Of a DNA stretch of 64,000 nt, positions 8,588-17,407 are shown piece after piece. Origin of the DNA: Collinsella aerofaciens (GTDB taxonomy: Bacteria > Actinomycetota > Coriobacteriia > Coriobacteriales > Coriobacteriaceae). The notes beneath the pieces are model-generated. The model ran no database searches. It had not been told where the DNA came from and saw nothing but the letters and a program-made list of their open reading frames with translations. Each line of letters begins with the position of its first letter. Position 1 is the first letter of the stretch. Location of the stretch: positions 1 through 64,000 of the forward strand of contig CAJMHW010000002.1 in the NCBI GenBank assembly GCA_905213325.1. The letters run 5' to 3'. The translations under genes were made by a program, and so were the position numbers.

Positions 8588-8714
8588 GGGTAGTTAATTT
8601 GGGACGGGGCTATTTTAGCTACCCTTTGACTGTCGGCGAATCGATGGGTGCCAGGGCAAATATGAACCGGTATATGGGGGTAGCTAAAATAGCCCCGTCC
8701 CAAATTAACTACCC
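8588..8714. repeat. Perfect 37-bp inverted repeat with 53-base spacer
   Basis: Arm 8588-8624 is the exact reverse complement of arm 8678-8714. Each arm is itself an imperfect palindrome: its first ten and last ten bases pair with one mismatch. It fills most of the gap between aroC and pheA. As RNA it would form a 37-bp helix, which could attenuate or process the aro transcript. Related sequence occurs at 34305-34337 and 42337-42372. Confidence 0.95.
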
Positions 8715-8728
8715 TTGGGGTGGGTGGA

Positions 8729-9826
8729 CTAAAGCTGGGCGGCGTCCTCGAGGAGGGCGTCCCAAATCGCGAGGGCAGCTGCTGCTTCGGCAACGGGGAC
8801 GGCTCGGGGGACGATGCAGGGATCGTGACGACCGTGGACCGAGAGTTGGGCGTTTTCCATGGTGTCCATGTCTACGGTCTGCTGCTCGCGGCCAATTGAG
8901 GGCGTCGGCTTTACGGCCATACGCCACATGACGGGCGCGCCGGTGGAGATGCCGCCCAGGATGCCGCCGGCGTTGTTGGACTCGACCGCAATCTCGCCGG
9001 TCTCGGCATCAACGCGATACGGGTCGTTGTTCTCGCTGCCGCGCATGGCGGCCACGGCAAAGCCCATGCCAAACTCCACGCCCTTTACGGCGGGAATGCC
9101 AAACGCGATCTGCGCGATGCGGTTCTCGATGCCGTCGAACATGGGGTCACCAATGCCCGCGGGAAGCCCATAGATGCCGCACTCCACGATGCCGCCGATG
9201 CTGTCGAGTTCATCGCGCGCGGCCAGAATTTCCTCGCGCATGCGACCGGCAGCGGCGGCGTCGATGCAGGGCAGATCGTTCGTAAGGATCGCCTTGCGGT
9301 CGGCCGCGCGATAGACCATGTCGTCCATGGGCAGGTCGGAGATGCCGCCGATCTGCGCGACGTGCGCCATGACCTTGATGCCACGGGCCTCGAGCGCCTG
9401 CAGCGCGATGCCGCCGGCGATGCATAGGGGAGCCGTTAGGCGGCCGGAGAAGTGCCCACCGCCCGCGACGTCGTGCATGTTGTGGTACTTCAAGCGCGCA
9501 GGGAAGTCCGCATGTCCCGGACGGGGCTTGCGGCGCAGCTCGGAGTAATCCTTGGAGCGCGTGTTGGTGTTCTCGATAATCGCGGCGAGGGGTGCGCCGG
9601 TGGTATGTCCATCAACCACACCGGCGATGATATGCGCGGCGTCGGCCTCGCGACGTTTGGTCGCGGTCTCGTCGCGACCGGGGGCGCGACGGTCAAGGAA
9701 GGCCTGCAGCTGCTCCTGGTCCACGGCGATACCTGCCGGAATGCCATCGAGCGAGCAGCCGATAGCGGGGGAGTGCGACTGGCCGAAGATGCTTAAGTGC
9801 AAGACGTTGCCAAAGGTCGAGGACAT
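8729..9826 (-). CDS. aroC: Chorismate synthase
   Basis: The 365-residue enzyme performs the last common step, EPSP to chorismate, and requires reduced FMN. It starts with the family N-terminus (FGQSHSPAIGCSLDGIPAG), and has the arginine-rich RRAPGRDE, the PRPGHADFPARLKY block and GGGHFSGR. Length is typical. It starts one base after the aroA stop, so co-translation with aroA is likely. Its 3' end borders the inverted repeat at 8588-8714. Confidence 0.96.
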   Translation of the reverse strand: MSSTFGNVLHLSIFGQSHSPAIGCSLDGIPAGIAVDQEQLQAFLDRRAPGRDETATKRREADAAHIIAGVVDGHTTGAPLAAIIENTNTRSKDYSELRRKPRPGHADFPARLKYHNMHDVAGGGHFSGRLTAPLCIAGGIALQALEARGIKVMAHVAQIGGISDLPMDDMVYRAADRKAILTNDLPCIDAAAAGRMREEILAARDELDSIGGIVECGIYGLPAGIGDPMFDGIENRIAQIAFGIPAVKGVEFGMGFAVAAMRGSENNDPYRVDAETGEIAVESNNAGGILGGISTGAPVMWRMAVKPTPSIGREQQTVDMDTMENAQLSVHGRHDPCIVPRAVPVAEAAAALAIWDALLEDAAQL

Positions 9827-9827
9827 G

Positions 9828-11147
9828 CTATTCCTCCTCGAGCGTGACCTTGCCGCCCAGTAGGCGGTAGTGGTCGAAGAAATCGGGATAGGATTTGTTG
9901 ACGGCCTCGGCGCCGTGGATCACGACCTCGCCGGTGGCGCGGCTCGCGGCGATGGCGGCCATCATGGCGATGCGGTGGTCGTTGTGCGAATCGACCTCGC
10001 CGCCGGTGAAGGCATCGACACCCTTGATGATGAGGTCATCGCCGGCAATGCGCACCTGCGCGCCCAGCGCGGTGAGCTCGCGGGTGGTGGTGACCAGGCG
10101 GTCGGATTCCTTGATACGCAGACGGGCGCAATCGCGGATAAAGGTGCGGCCCTGTGCCAGCGATGCCACGGCCGAGATGACGGGCACCAGGTCCGGAATG
10201 TCGTGGGCGCTCATCTCAAAGCCGGCGAGCTTGTCGGACTGCACGGTGGCGGCGTTGGTGGAGCGAACGATGCGGGCACCAAAGCGCGAAAGCGCGGCGA
10301 GCACGTTGCGGTCGCCCTGTGCGGAGCTCAGCGACACGCCCTCGACGGTGATGGGGTCGGTGCCGATGGCGCCGGCGCACAGCCAAAAGGCGGCGTTGGA
10401 CCAGTCTCCCTCGACGGCTACGCTGCCGGGCGTGCGGTACGATCCGCTGTTTACGCGGAAGTTCGTGACCTCGGGCTGGCCGTCCTTGGCCGGAATACGT
10501 TCGACGTTGACCTCGACGCCGAAGGCCTTCATGGCCTGGATCGTCAGGTTGATGTAGGGGCGGCTCTCAATGAGGCCGGTCACTTGCACACAGGAGGGCT
10601 GGGCCAGTAGCGGGGCCGCCAGCAGCAGGCCGGAGATATACTGCGAGCTCACGTTGCCCGGAAGCACAAAGGTGCCCGGGCGCATGCGGCCGCTCGTCTT
10701 GAGCGGAAAACCGCCCAGACCCTGTAGGTCGCAGCCGGCGGCGATAATCTCGTCCGAGAGCGGGGACAGCGGGCGGGCGCCTAAGCGTCCCTGACCCACA
10801 AAAGTTGCTTCTGCGCCCAGCGCGCAGGCGACGGGCAACATAAAGCGCAGCGTGGAGCCACTCTCGCCGCAGTCGAGCGTGCCGCCGGCTAGGGCCTTGA
10901 GCAGGCCAAATTCAATGCTCTTCATGGTGGGGTGGACCTGGAAGCCGTCCTCGACGGTCTCGATGCGAGCACCCAGGGCCGTAAGGCAACGCACCGTAGC
11001 CTCGATGTCGGCGCAGGTGGTGTTACAGGCGACGTGTGTCTCGCCGTTGGCAAGCGCAGCGCAGATGATGAGACGGTGCGCCATCGACTTGGACGCGATG
11101 GCGGGAACGGTGCCCTTAAGCGGGGACGGGGTGATGCGGGCTAGCAT
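9828..11147 (-). CDS. aroA: 3-phosphoshikimate 1-carboxyvinyltransferase (EPSP synthase)
   Basis: The 439-residue two-domain enzyme joins PEP to shikimate-3-phosphate. Visible marks are the N-terminal KSMAHRLIICAALA substrate segment, DCGESGSTLRFMLPVA (which corresponds to the glycine-rich PEP-site block), the RIKESDRL motif and DHRIAMM near the C-terminus. The N-terminal ATG overlaps the end of aroB by 7 bases. Confidence 0.96.
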   Translation of the reverse strand: MLARITPSPLKGTVPAIASKSMAHRLIICAALANGETHVACNTTCADIEATVRCLTALGARIETVEDGFQVHPTMKSIEFGLLKALAGGTLDCGESGSTLRFMLPVACALGAEATFVGQGRLGARPLSPLSDEIIAAGCDLQGLGGFPLKTSGRMRPGTFVLPGNVSSQYISGLLLAAPLLAQPSCVQVTGLIESRPYINLTIQAMKAFGVEVNVERIPAKDGQPEVTNFRVNSGSYRTPGSVAVEGDWSNAAFWLCAGAIGTDPITVEGVSLSSAQGDRNVLAALSRFGARIVRSTNAATVQSDKLAGFEMSAHDIPDLVPVISAVASLAQGRTFIRDCARLRIKESDRLVTTTRELTALGAQVRIAGDDLIIKGVDAFTGGEVDSHNDHRIAMMAAIAASRATGEVVIHGAEAVNKSYPDFFDHYRLLGGKVTLEEE

Positions 11148-12247
11148 GCGGATGCGTCTCCCTTCTGGCCGAGGCCCTCGGCAATGAGTTCGTGGAAAGT
11201 GGAAAGCGGCGTGCGGTCGATGCTGCAGCGGCCAATGCCGTGCGGAATCACCAGGTCGATGGTGTCGCCCGCGCGCTTCTTGTCGTGGAGCGCCTCGGCA
11301 AAGACGGCATCGGCATCTAGGTCGCAGCGGGTCTTGAGGCCATGGCGGGCGCAGAGCTCCTCAATACGACCGGGCAGTGCAGCATCGCAAATGCCGTGCA
11401 GGGCCGCGGCGCGCGTGATGATGCCCATGCCGATCGACACGCAGTTGCCGTGTCCGAGCTCAAAGTGCTCGCAGGCCTCGACGGCGTGTCCGGCGCTGTG
11501 TCCAAAGTTGAGCAGCTTGCGCTGGTTGGTTTCGTGCTCGTCGGCGACGACCACGGCGCGCTTGATGTCGATGTTGCGGGCGATGATGAGTGCTACGCGG
11601 GCCACATCGCGGTTGAGCAGCTCCAGCGTGAGCGGGGTCTTTTCCAGCTCGGCGAAAAGCTCCGGGTCGGCGATCACGGCGTGCTTGACGACCTCGCCGC
11701 AGCCGTCGGCGAACTGCTCGGGCGTGAGGGTGGCCAGGCACCCCACGTCGGCGATAACCACATTCGGCTGCCAAAAGACGCCGGCCAGGTTCTTGCCGGC
11801 AGCCAGGTCGATGGCGGTCTTGCCGCCCACCGACGAATCCACCATGGCGAGCAGGCTCGTCGGGATCTGCACAAACTTGCAGCCGCGCATGTAGGTGGCG
11901 GCCACAAAGCCCGCCACGTCGCCCACGACGCCGCCACCGAGTGCCACGATCACGTCGGAGCGCGAAAGCTCGTGCTCGGCCACAAACTCCAAAATGGCAA
12001 CATAGGTTTCGGCGCGCTTATGGGCCTCACCGGCCTCGAAGGTGCAGATGCTCACCTCGTAGCCAGACGCCTCCAGACTTTGCTTAACGGGCATCTGGTA
12101 GAGCGGGCCCACGTTGGTGTCCGTCACGATGACGGCCTTGGTGCCGCCTGCAGTGGCGCGCACGAGCGGTCCCGCCTGCTCCAGCAAAAACGTGCCTACA
12201 TGCACCTGGTAGGGGCGTGCGGTGTCGATATCGATGGTAATCGCCAT
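11141..12247 (-). CDS. aroB: 3-dehydroquinate synthase
   Basis: The 368-residue NAD- and metal-dependent enzyme makes the shikimate ring from DAHP. Family marks include GGGVVGDVAGFVAATYMRG, the PTSLLAMVDSSVGGKTAID block and metal-site residues in EVVKHAVI, LNFGHSAGHAVE and ELGHGNCVSIGM. It sits between tyrA (37 bases upstream) and aroA (7-base overlap). The ATG at 12247 is preceded by a GAAAGGACC site. Confidence 0.96.
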   Translation of the reverse strand: MAITIDIDTARPYQVHVGTFLLEQAGPLVRATAGGTKAVIVTDTNVGPLYQMPVKQSLEASGYEVSICTFEAGEAHKRAETYVAILEFVAEHELSRSDVIVALGGGVVGDVAGFVAATYMRGCKFVQIPTSLLAMVDSSVGGKTAIDLAAGKNLAGVFWQPNVVIADVGCLATLTPEQFADGCGEVVKHAVIADPELFAELEKTPLTLELLNRDVARVALIIARNIDIKRAVVVADEHETNQRKLLNFGHSAGHAVEACEHFELGHGNCVSIGMGIITRAAALHGICDAALPGRIEELCARHGLKTRCDLDADAVFAEALHDKKRAGDTIDLVIPHGIGRCSIDRTPLSTFHELIAEGLGQKGDASAC

Positions 12248-12283
12248 AAGCTTCGGTCCTTTCGACCTGGCGTGATAGGTGGT

Positions 12284-13198
12284 CTAGTGGGAGGCCTCGT
12301 CGTCGAGTGCGCGCTTAATGCGGTTGCCCTCGGCAAGGAGATTCTCCAGATAGCGCTGGTCGCGGTCCTTAAGGGCGCGGCTGTAGGCGCCGAGCGAGTC
12401 GATTAGATGGTCGATCTCGAAGGCGAGCGCGTCGGCGTCGTCGATCATGAGCTCGGACCACATTTGCGGGTTGAGGTGCGCCACGCGGGTGAGATCGCGG
12501 TAGCTACCGGCCGAAAAGCCGTGGTGGACCTGGGCGGTCGGGCTCTTTACGTAGGCGTTTGACACCACGTGCGCTAGCTGGCTCGTGAAAGCGATGACGC
12601 GGTCGTGCTCGGCGGCGCTGGTCACGCTGAACTTGCCAAAGCCCAAGGGGCGCACCATCTCGCGCACCTGGCCCAAAAGCTCCAGCTTGAGCGCATCGTC
12701 CACCGCGGGCGGCACGAGCACCAGGGGGGCGCCCTGGAACAGGTCGGCGCGGGAGTGCGCATAGCCCGAGTACTGCGTGCCCGCCATGGGGTGCGCACCC
12801 ACAAAGTAAAAGCCGTGCTCGCGGGCAAGCTCAAAGGCGCGCTCGCACACGATGCCCTTGACACCCACCGTGTCGATCACCACGGGACCCATGATGGCGT
12901 CGGTGTCGGTGGCGTCGGCGAGCGCCTGGGCGTGCGCCTCGAGCCACTCGATGCATGCCTCGGGATAGCAGGCAAGGACGATGATGTCGCATTCGCCGAG
13001 TGTCTTGTCGTTGAGCTCTCCGGCGACAGTGCCCATGCTGGCGGCCGTCATGACATCGTCATCGGGGTCCCAGGCCAGCACGCGAACGCCCGTCTGTGCA
13101 TAGCCGCGGGCAAAGCTACCGCCGATGAGGCCCAGGCCGACGATACCGGCGCACTTGGGGCCGCCCTGGTTAACACGCGCGTTTCTCACCGTACCCAT
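12284..13198 (-). CDS. tyrA: Prephenate dehydrogenase
   Basis: The 304-residue enzyme turns prephenate into 4-hydroxyphenylpyruvate for tyrosine. A Rossmann motif (GLGLIGGSFARG) binds NAD(P), and the GAHPMAGTQYSGY block carries the catalytic His region. The C-terminal helical part ends without an ACT domain, so feedback by tyrosine through such a domain is not expected. It begins 3 bases after the aroF stop. An arogenate dehydrogenase cannot be excluded from sequence alone. Confidence 0.92.
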   Translation of the reverse strand: MGTVRNARVNQGGPKCAGIVGLGLIGGSFARGYAQTGVRVLAWDPDDDVMTAASMGTVAGELNDKTLGECDIIVLACYPEACIEWLEAHAQALADATDTDAIMGPVVIDTVGVKGIVCERAFELAREHGFYFVGAHPMAGTQYSGYAHSRADLFQGAPLVLVPPAVDDALKLELLGQVREMVRPLGFGKFSVTSAAEHDRVIAFTSQLAHVVSNAYVKSPTAQVHHGFSAGSYRDLTRVAHLNPQMWSELMIDDADALAFEIDHLIDSLGAYSRALKDRDQRYLENLLAEGNRIKRALDDEASH

Positions 13199-13201
13199 GA
13201 G

Positions 13202-14224
13202 CTACTCCATGGTCTCTTGGCAGACGACCTCGCGGATGGCTCGGATGCGGCGCATGGTGTCGTCGAACTGATCGGGGGTGAGGGCCTGGGCGCCGTCGGA
13301 CCAGGCTCGGCTCGGCTCGTCGTGGACCTCGATCTCCAGGCCGTTGGCACCGCAGGCGGTCGCGGCGAGCGCCATGGGCTCAACGTAGCGGGTGTAGCCG
13401 GTGGCGTGGCTGGGGTCGGCGACGACGGGCAGGTGCGACAGGTGGTGCAGCACCGGCACGGCGTTGAGGTCGAAGGTATTGCGGGTGCGGGTCTCGAAGG
13501 TGCGGATGCCGCGCTCGCACAGGATAACGTTGTCGTTGCCCTCGCTCATGATGTACTCGGCTGCCATAAGCAGCTCGTCGATCGTGCCGGACATACCGCG
13601 CTTGAGCAGAATCGGGGTCTGGGTCTTGCCGACCTCCTTGAGCAGGGGGAAGTTCTGGGCGTTGCGGGCGCCGATCTGCATGACGTCAATCTTCTTGTCC
13701 AAGAAGACCTGCACGTCGCGTGGATCCATGATCTCGGTGACGATCGGCATGTCGAGCTCGGCAGACGCCTCGCACAGCAGGTCGAGGCCGGCGGGGCCCA
13801 TGCCCTGGTAGGCGTAGGGGGAGGTGCGGGGCTTGTAGGCACCGCCGCGCAGCATCGTGGCACCGGCGGCCTTCACGCGGCGGGCGATGCGGATGAGGTT
13901 CTCGCCCTCGACGGAGCACGGGCCGGCGATGACCTGGAACTGGTCGCCGCCGATCTTGACGCCGTGGCCGCAGTCGATGACGGAGTCCTCGGGGTGGAAT
14001 TTACGGTTGGCGCGCTTGAACGGCTCGGAGACGCGCTGCACGCGCTCGACGACATCCATGGACTCGAGCAGGAACGGGTCGATCTTGGTCGTATCGCCCA
14101 CCAGGCCGATGATCGTCTCGTTCTCGCCGCGCGAGACATCGGTCTTCAGACCCTTTTTCTCAATCCAGCTGACGATATGGCTTACGGCCTCGTCGCTGGC
14201 GCTCTGCTTTAAAATTGCAATCAT
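13202..14224 (-). CDS. aroF: 3-deoxy-7-phosphoheptulonate (DAHP) synthase, type I beta
   Basis: This 340-residue enzyme catalyses the entry step of the shikimate pathway, from PEP and erythrose-4-phosphate. An N-terminal ferredoxin-like regulatory domain (~1-70) precedes the barrel, as in the Thermotoga type of DAHP synthase. Barrel marks are AGPCSVE, GGAYKPRTSPY, the KRG segment and DPSHATG with a metal ligand. The start chosen is the ATG at 14224, which has a GAGAGG site; the longer frame to 14272 would read through the leader hairpin. It is the first gene of the aro cluster, so regulation in its leader would affect the rest. Confidence 0.94.
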   Translation of the reverse strand: MIAILKQSASDEAVSHIVSWIEKKGLKTDVSRGENETIIGLVGDTTKIDPFLLESMDVVERVQRVSEPFKRANRKFHPEDSVIDCGHGVKIGGDQFQVIAGPCSVEGENLIRIARRVKAAGATMLRGGAYKPRTSPYAYQGMGPAGLDLLCEASAELDMPIVTEIMDPRDVQVFLDKKIDVMQIGARNAQNFPLLKEVGKTQTPILLKRGMSGTIDELLMAAEYIMSEGNDNVILCERGIRTFETRTRNTFDLNAVPVLHHLSHLPVVADPSHATGYTRYVEPMALAATACGANGLEIEVHDEPSRAWSDGAQALTPDQFDDTMRRIRAIREVVCQETME

Positions 14225-14234
14225 GGTGTGCCTC

Positions 14235-14297
14235 TCACCTCGATGGATAACTTTTGCAAAAACGGCCCGCATCGCGAGCCGTGTATATATGGTGCAT
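14235..14297 (-). promoter_or_regulatory. Possible aroF leader: terminator-like hairpin overlapping a 20-codon frame
   Basis: On the minus strand, 48 bases of hairpin region precede aroF. Bases 14262-14282 form a 9-bp stem with a 3-base loop, followed by a run of five T residues, as in an intrinsic terminator. The same stretch holds a 20-codon frame from ATG 14297 to TGA 14235 with two Tyr and one Phe codons. No Shine-Dalgarno is seen before that ATG, so the peptide is doubtful. The hairpin could attenuate the aro operon. Confidence 0.4.
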
Positions 14298-14387
14298 GAG
14301 AGTTTATACTATCTGACTCGCTTTTGCCTTCTAAAGTGGGCCGTTGCGGCTCGTCTTCCTCGGAATTGCAAAGCTTTTTCTTTTATT

Positions 14388-14417
14388 TTGATAGCCCGTG
14401 GTGCACTTGGGTATAAT
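14388..14417 (+). promoter_or_regulatory. Promoter for tRNA-Arg(CCG)
   Basis: A TTGATA -35 box (14388-14393) and a perfect TATAAT -10 box (14412-14417) are 18 bases apart and end 11 bases before the tRNA. Confidence 0.75.
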
Positions 14418-14428
14418 GTCAACCGTTG

Positions 14429-14505
14429 GCCCTATTAGCTCAGGGGATTAGAGCGTCTGCCTCCGGAGCAGAAGGCCGTTGGTTCGAATCCAACATGGGG
14501 CACCA
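14429..14505 (+). tRNA. tRNA-Arg (anticodon CCG)
   Basis: The cloverleaf is complete: acceptor stem with one G-T pair, 5-bp anticodon stem around the loop CTCCGGA (anticodon CCG, reads CGG), 5-bp T stem, and encoded CCA at 14503-14505. Confidence 0.95.
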
Positions 14506-14516
14506 TCGAACGTAAG

Positions 14517-14552
14517 ACCGTCCGAACCTCGCATGGTCCGGGCGGTTTTCTT
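14517..14552 (+). terminator. Terminator after tRNA-Arg(CCG)
   Basis: A 12-base stem with one wobble and one mismatch (14517-14528 with 14535-14546) is followed by TTTTCTTA. It should separate tRNA transcription from the downstream P-type ATPase. Confidence 0.65.
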
Positions 14553-14580
14553 ATACCGACGCGACGTGATGGGACGTGGT

Positions 14581-17304
14581 ATGGCAGCAACGGATATCGA
14601 GCGCGGACTCTCAACCGCCGAGGTCGAGGAGCGTATCGCCGCCGGTAAAATCAACCGCAACATGGAACTCAAGACCAAGTCGGTCAAAGAGCTCATCATC
14701 GAGAACCTCTGCACGCTGTTCAATTTGATCAACGTGATCTTGGCTTTCCTGGTCATTTTGACCGGTTCGTTTAAGAATCTGACGTTCCTGTTCGTGGTGT
14801 TCTTGAACACCGCTATTGGCGTCATTCAGTCCATGCGTTCCAAGAAGATGGTCGATAAGCTCACGCTGCTGACCTCCAAGAAGGCCATCGCGGTGCGCGA
14901 TGGCGCCGAGGTGGAGCTCGACCTGGACCAGATCGTGCTCGACGACATCATCCGCCTGGGGCGCGGCGACCAGATTCCCGCTGACGCCGTGGTGGTTTCG
15001 GGCGAGGCGCTCGTGAACGAGAGCCTGCTGACGGGCGAGAGCGACCTTATTAAGAAACAGCCCGGTTCCGAGCTCATGAGCGGCAGCTTTATCGACTCGG
15101 GCCTGCTGCGCGCCCGCGTGATCCATGTCGGCGCCGACAACTACGTGGCCAAAATTAATAACGAGGCCAAGTACGTCAAAAAGGTCAATTCCGAGATCAT
15201 GAACGCGCTTAACGCCATCGTGCGCTTTACGAGCATCATCATGATTCCGCTTGGCCTGGCTCTGTTCGCCTCGAGTGTAAGTGGGCTGTGGGATGCCGCG
15301 GGAACCCCGGGCGATAGCGCGCTTTCGTGGTGCTTCTCCGAGCTGTTGGCTGGTCATGTGCCTTCGTCGGCGCTGCTGTCCACGGTGGGCGCCCTGCTGG
15401 GCATGATCCCGCAGGGCCTGGTGCTGCTGACCTCGTCGGTGCTCGCCATCGCCACGGTGCGCCTGGCCCGCCGCAAGGTGCTGGCGCAGCAGCTCTACTG
15501 CATCGAGACGCTCGCGCGCGTCGACGTGCTGTGCCTGGACAAGACGGGCACCATCACGTCGGGTCGTATGGAGGTCGAGGGCACCTACCCGCTGCCTGTT
15601 GAGGGTGTTGGCTTTGGCGTGGACTCGGAGGAGGCGGCTGTTCCCGTCGATACCACAGTGCTCGATTTTGCGCTGGCTAACGTCGCGCGTGCGACTTCGG
15701 CCGATGCCAACGAGACCTGCCAGGCGCTGCTCAACTATTACGCCGATCGCCCGGTCGAGGTGTCCGAGCCGCTGTCGGTCATTCCATTCTCGTCGTCTAA
15801 AAAATGGAGCGGCGCGTCGTTTGCGCAGGGCTCCTACGTAATGGGCGCCGCGCAATTTGTGCTCTCTGATCGTGCGTTTGCCCAGGTCGAGAACCGTGTC
15901 GCCGAGCTTGCCGATACCTGCCGCGTGCTCGCGGTGGCGCGCGTGGACGGCTTTACGCCCGATGGGGATATGGTGGGCGAGGCCGAGCCCGTGGGATTTG
16001 TGACCATCCGCGACGAGATTCGTACCTCGGCGACCGAGACCATCGGCTACTTTAACGAGCAGGGCGTGACCCTCAACGTGATCAGCGGCGACGACCCGCG
16101 TACGGTGTCGTCGATCGCGCGCGTGGTGGGCGTGCCGGGGGCGGACGCTTATGTGGACGCCACGACGCTCGATACGCCGGCCAAGCTCGATGCCGCAGTG
16201 GACCGCTACCATGTCTTTGGTCGTGTGACCCCGCAGCAGAAGCGCGAGCTCGTGCAGGCGCTCAAGCGCCGCGAGCACACCGTGGCCATGACGGGCGACG
16301 GCGTCAACGACGTGCTGGCGCTCAAGGAGGCCGACTGCTCCGTCGCCATGGCGGCCGGCTCCGATGCCGCGCGTAATGTGGCCGAAATCGTACTCGTCGA
16401 CAACGATTTTGCCTCGATGCCCGCCGCGGTGGCCGAGGGCCGTCGCTCCATCAACAACCTGCAGCGTTCGGCCTCACTGTTCCTGACCAAGACGCTGTTC
16501 TCGATGAGCCTGGCGGCGCTGTGTATCGCGCTGCCGCCGTACCCCTTCGAGCCCATCCAGATGACGCTCATTAACTTCTTCTGCATCGGCGCGCCGGGCT
16601 TTGTGTTGGGCCTGGAGCCCAACAATGCTCGTGTGAAGGGTGCGTTTTTGAGCAACGTACTCAAGCGTGCACTGCCGGCGTCGATTGCGGTCATTTTGGC
16701 TGCGGCGCTCGACATCTTTGTGGCGCGCGTGTTTGGCTTTAGCCAGCTCACGCTGTCTACGATGTGCCTGCTTACGTCGTGCGCGGCGAGCGTCAGCCTA
16801 ATCTGGCGCATCTCGCAGCCTCTCACGCCCTTACGTGTGGTGCTCTTTGTGTTTGTAGTCGCCGGCATCCTGGTGGGCGTTATCGGATTCCCGGAGCTGC
16901 TGTCTATTGCCAACCTGTCGATGGGCCAGATGGTTATCTTGGCTGTTATCGTGGTCTTTACCTGCCCGGTGTTCTTTAAGCTCGCCACGATGATGGATTC
17001 GCTCAAGCCGCGTCGTCGTCATGCCGCAACTGGTTTTGGCCGCGGTGTGCGCGTCCGCCTGGGTCGCGGTGGCGGCAAGGTGAGCTCGACGGGCTCGACG
17101 GCCGAACGTTTTGCCAAGCGCGTCGCCGCCGACATGGCGCAGCGCCGCGAAGATCGCACCGCTCGCGAGGCCGAGGCCCGCGCACTCGAGGGCGTGGCCC
17201 AGGCCCAGCCCAAGAAAAAGAAGAGTACCGGAGCCAAGCGCTCTCGCGTGACCAAGTCCGCCCAAGGCATCAAAGTCTCGATGCCAAGCAAAAAGAAGAA
17301 GTAG
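14581..17304 (+). CDS. Cation-transporting P-type ATPase (HAD-IC type, CtpE-like)
   Basis: This 907-residue membrane pump has the actuator TGES loop (from residue ~151), the phosphorylation site DKTGTIT (Asp ~320), the TGDGVND hinge (~571) and about eight to ten hydrophobic segments. The M4 ion-binding segment reads IPQGL rather than the PEGL of typical Ca2+ pumps; that variant is known from the actinobacterial CtpE group, linked to Ca2+ uptake. No heavy-metal-binding domain or CPC motif is present, so copper or cadmium export is unlikely. After the last membrane segment comes a basic tail of about 110 residues rich in Arg and Lys. ATG 14581 has a GGGA site; ATG 14569 is the alternative start. 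Confidence 0.88.
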   Translation: MAATDIERGLSTAEVEERIAAGKINRNMELKTKSVKELIIENLCTLFNLINVILAFLVILTGSFKNLTFLFVVFLNTAIGVIQSMRSKKMVDKLTLLTSKKAIAVRDGAEVELDLDQIVLDDIIRLGRGDQIPADAVVVSGEALVNESLLTGESDLIKKQPGSELMSGSFIDSGLLRARVIHVGADNYVAKINNEAKYVKKVNSEIMNALNAIVRFTSIIMIPLGLALFASSVSGLWDAAGTPGDSALSWCFSELLAGHVPSSALLSTVGALLGMIPQGLVLLTSSVLAIATVRLARRKVLAQQLYCIETLARVDVLCLDKTGTITSGRMEVEGTYPLPVEGVGFGVDSEEAAVPVDTTVLDFALANVARATSADANETCQALLNYYADRPVEVSEPLSVIPFSSSKKWSGASFAQGSYVMGAAQFVLSDRAFAQVENRVAELADTCRVLAVARVDGFTPDGDMVGEAEPVGFVTIRDEIRTSATETIGYFNEQGVTLNVISGDDPRTVSSIARVVGVPGADAYVDATTLDTPAKLDAAVDRYHVFGRVTPQQKRELVQALKRREHTVAMTGDGVNDVLALKEADCSVAMAAGSDAARNVAEIVLVDNDFASMPAAVAEGRRSINNLQRSASLFLTKTLFSMSLAALCIALPPYPFEPIQMTLINFFCIGAPGFVLGLEPNNARVKGAFLSNVLKRALPASIAVILAAALDIFVARVFGFSQLTLSTMCLLTSCAASVSLIWRISQPLTPLRVVLFVFVVAGILVGVIGFPELLSIANLSMGQMVILAVIVVFTCPVFFKLATMMDSLKPRRRHAATGFGRGVRVRLGRGGGKVSSTGSTAERFAKRVAADMAQRREDRTAREAEARALEGVAQAQPKKKKSTGAKRSRVTKSAQGIKVSMPSKKKK

Positions 17305-17407
17305 CTACGCGCCCTGGCGATGTTGAATTGGTGCCTTGTTCCTGTGGGGCCGTGGCGATGTTATGCTCTAACCTCGATTGTTTGAATTGCTTCGAAAAGA
17401 GGATGCC

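Noticed and set aside
8545..8793. Short frames inside the inverted repeat between aroC and pheA
   Set aside because: They are explained by the repeat arms and the aroC tail and have no binding site or homologous motif.
12605..14212. A 535-codon plus-strand frame opposite tyrA and aroF
   Set aside because: Shadow of two certain minus-strand genes, with no motif or ribosome binding site.
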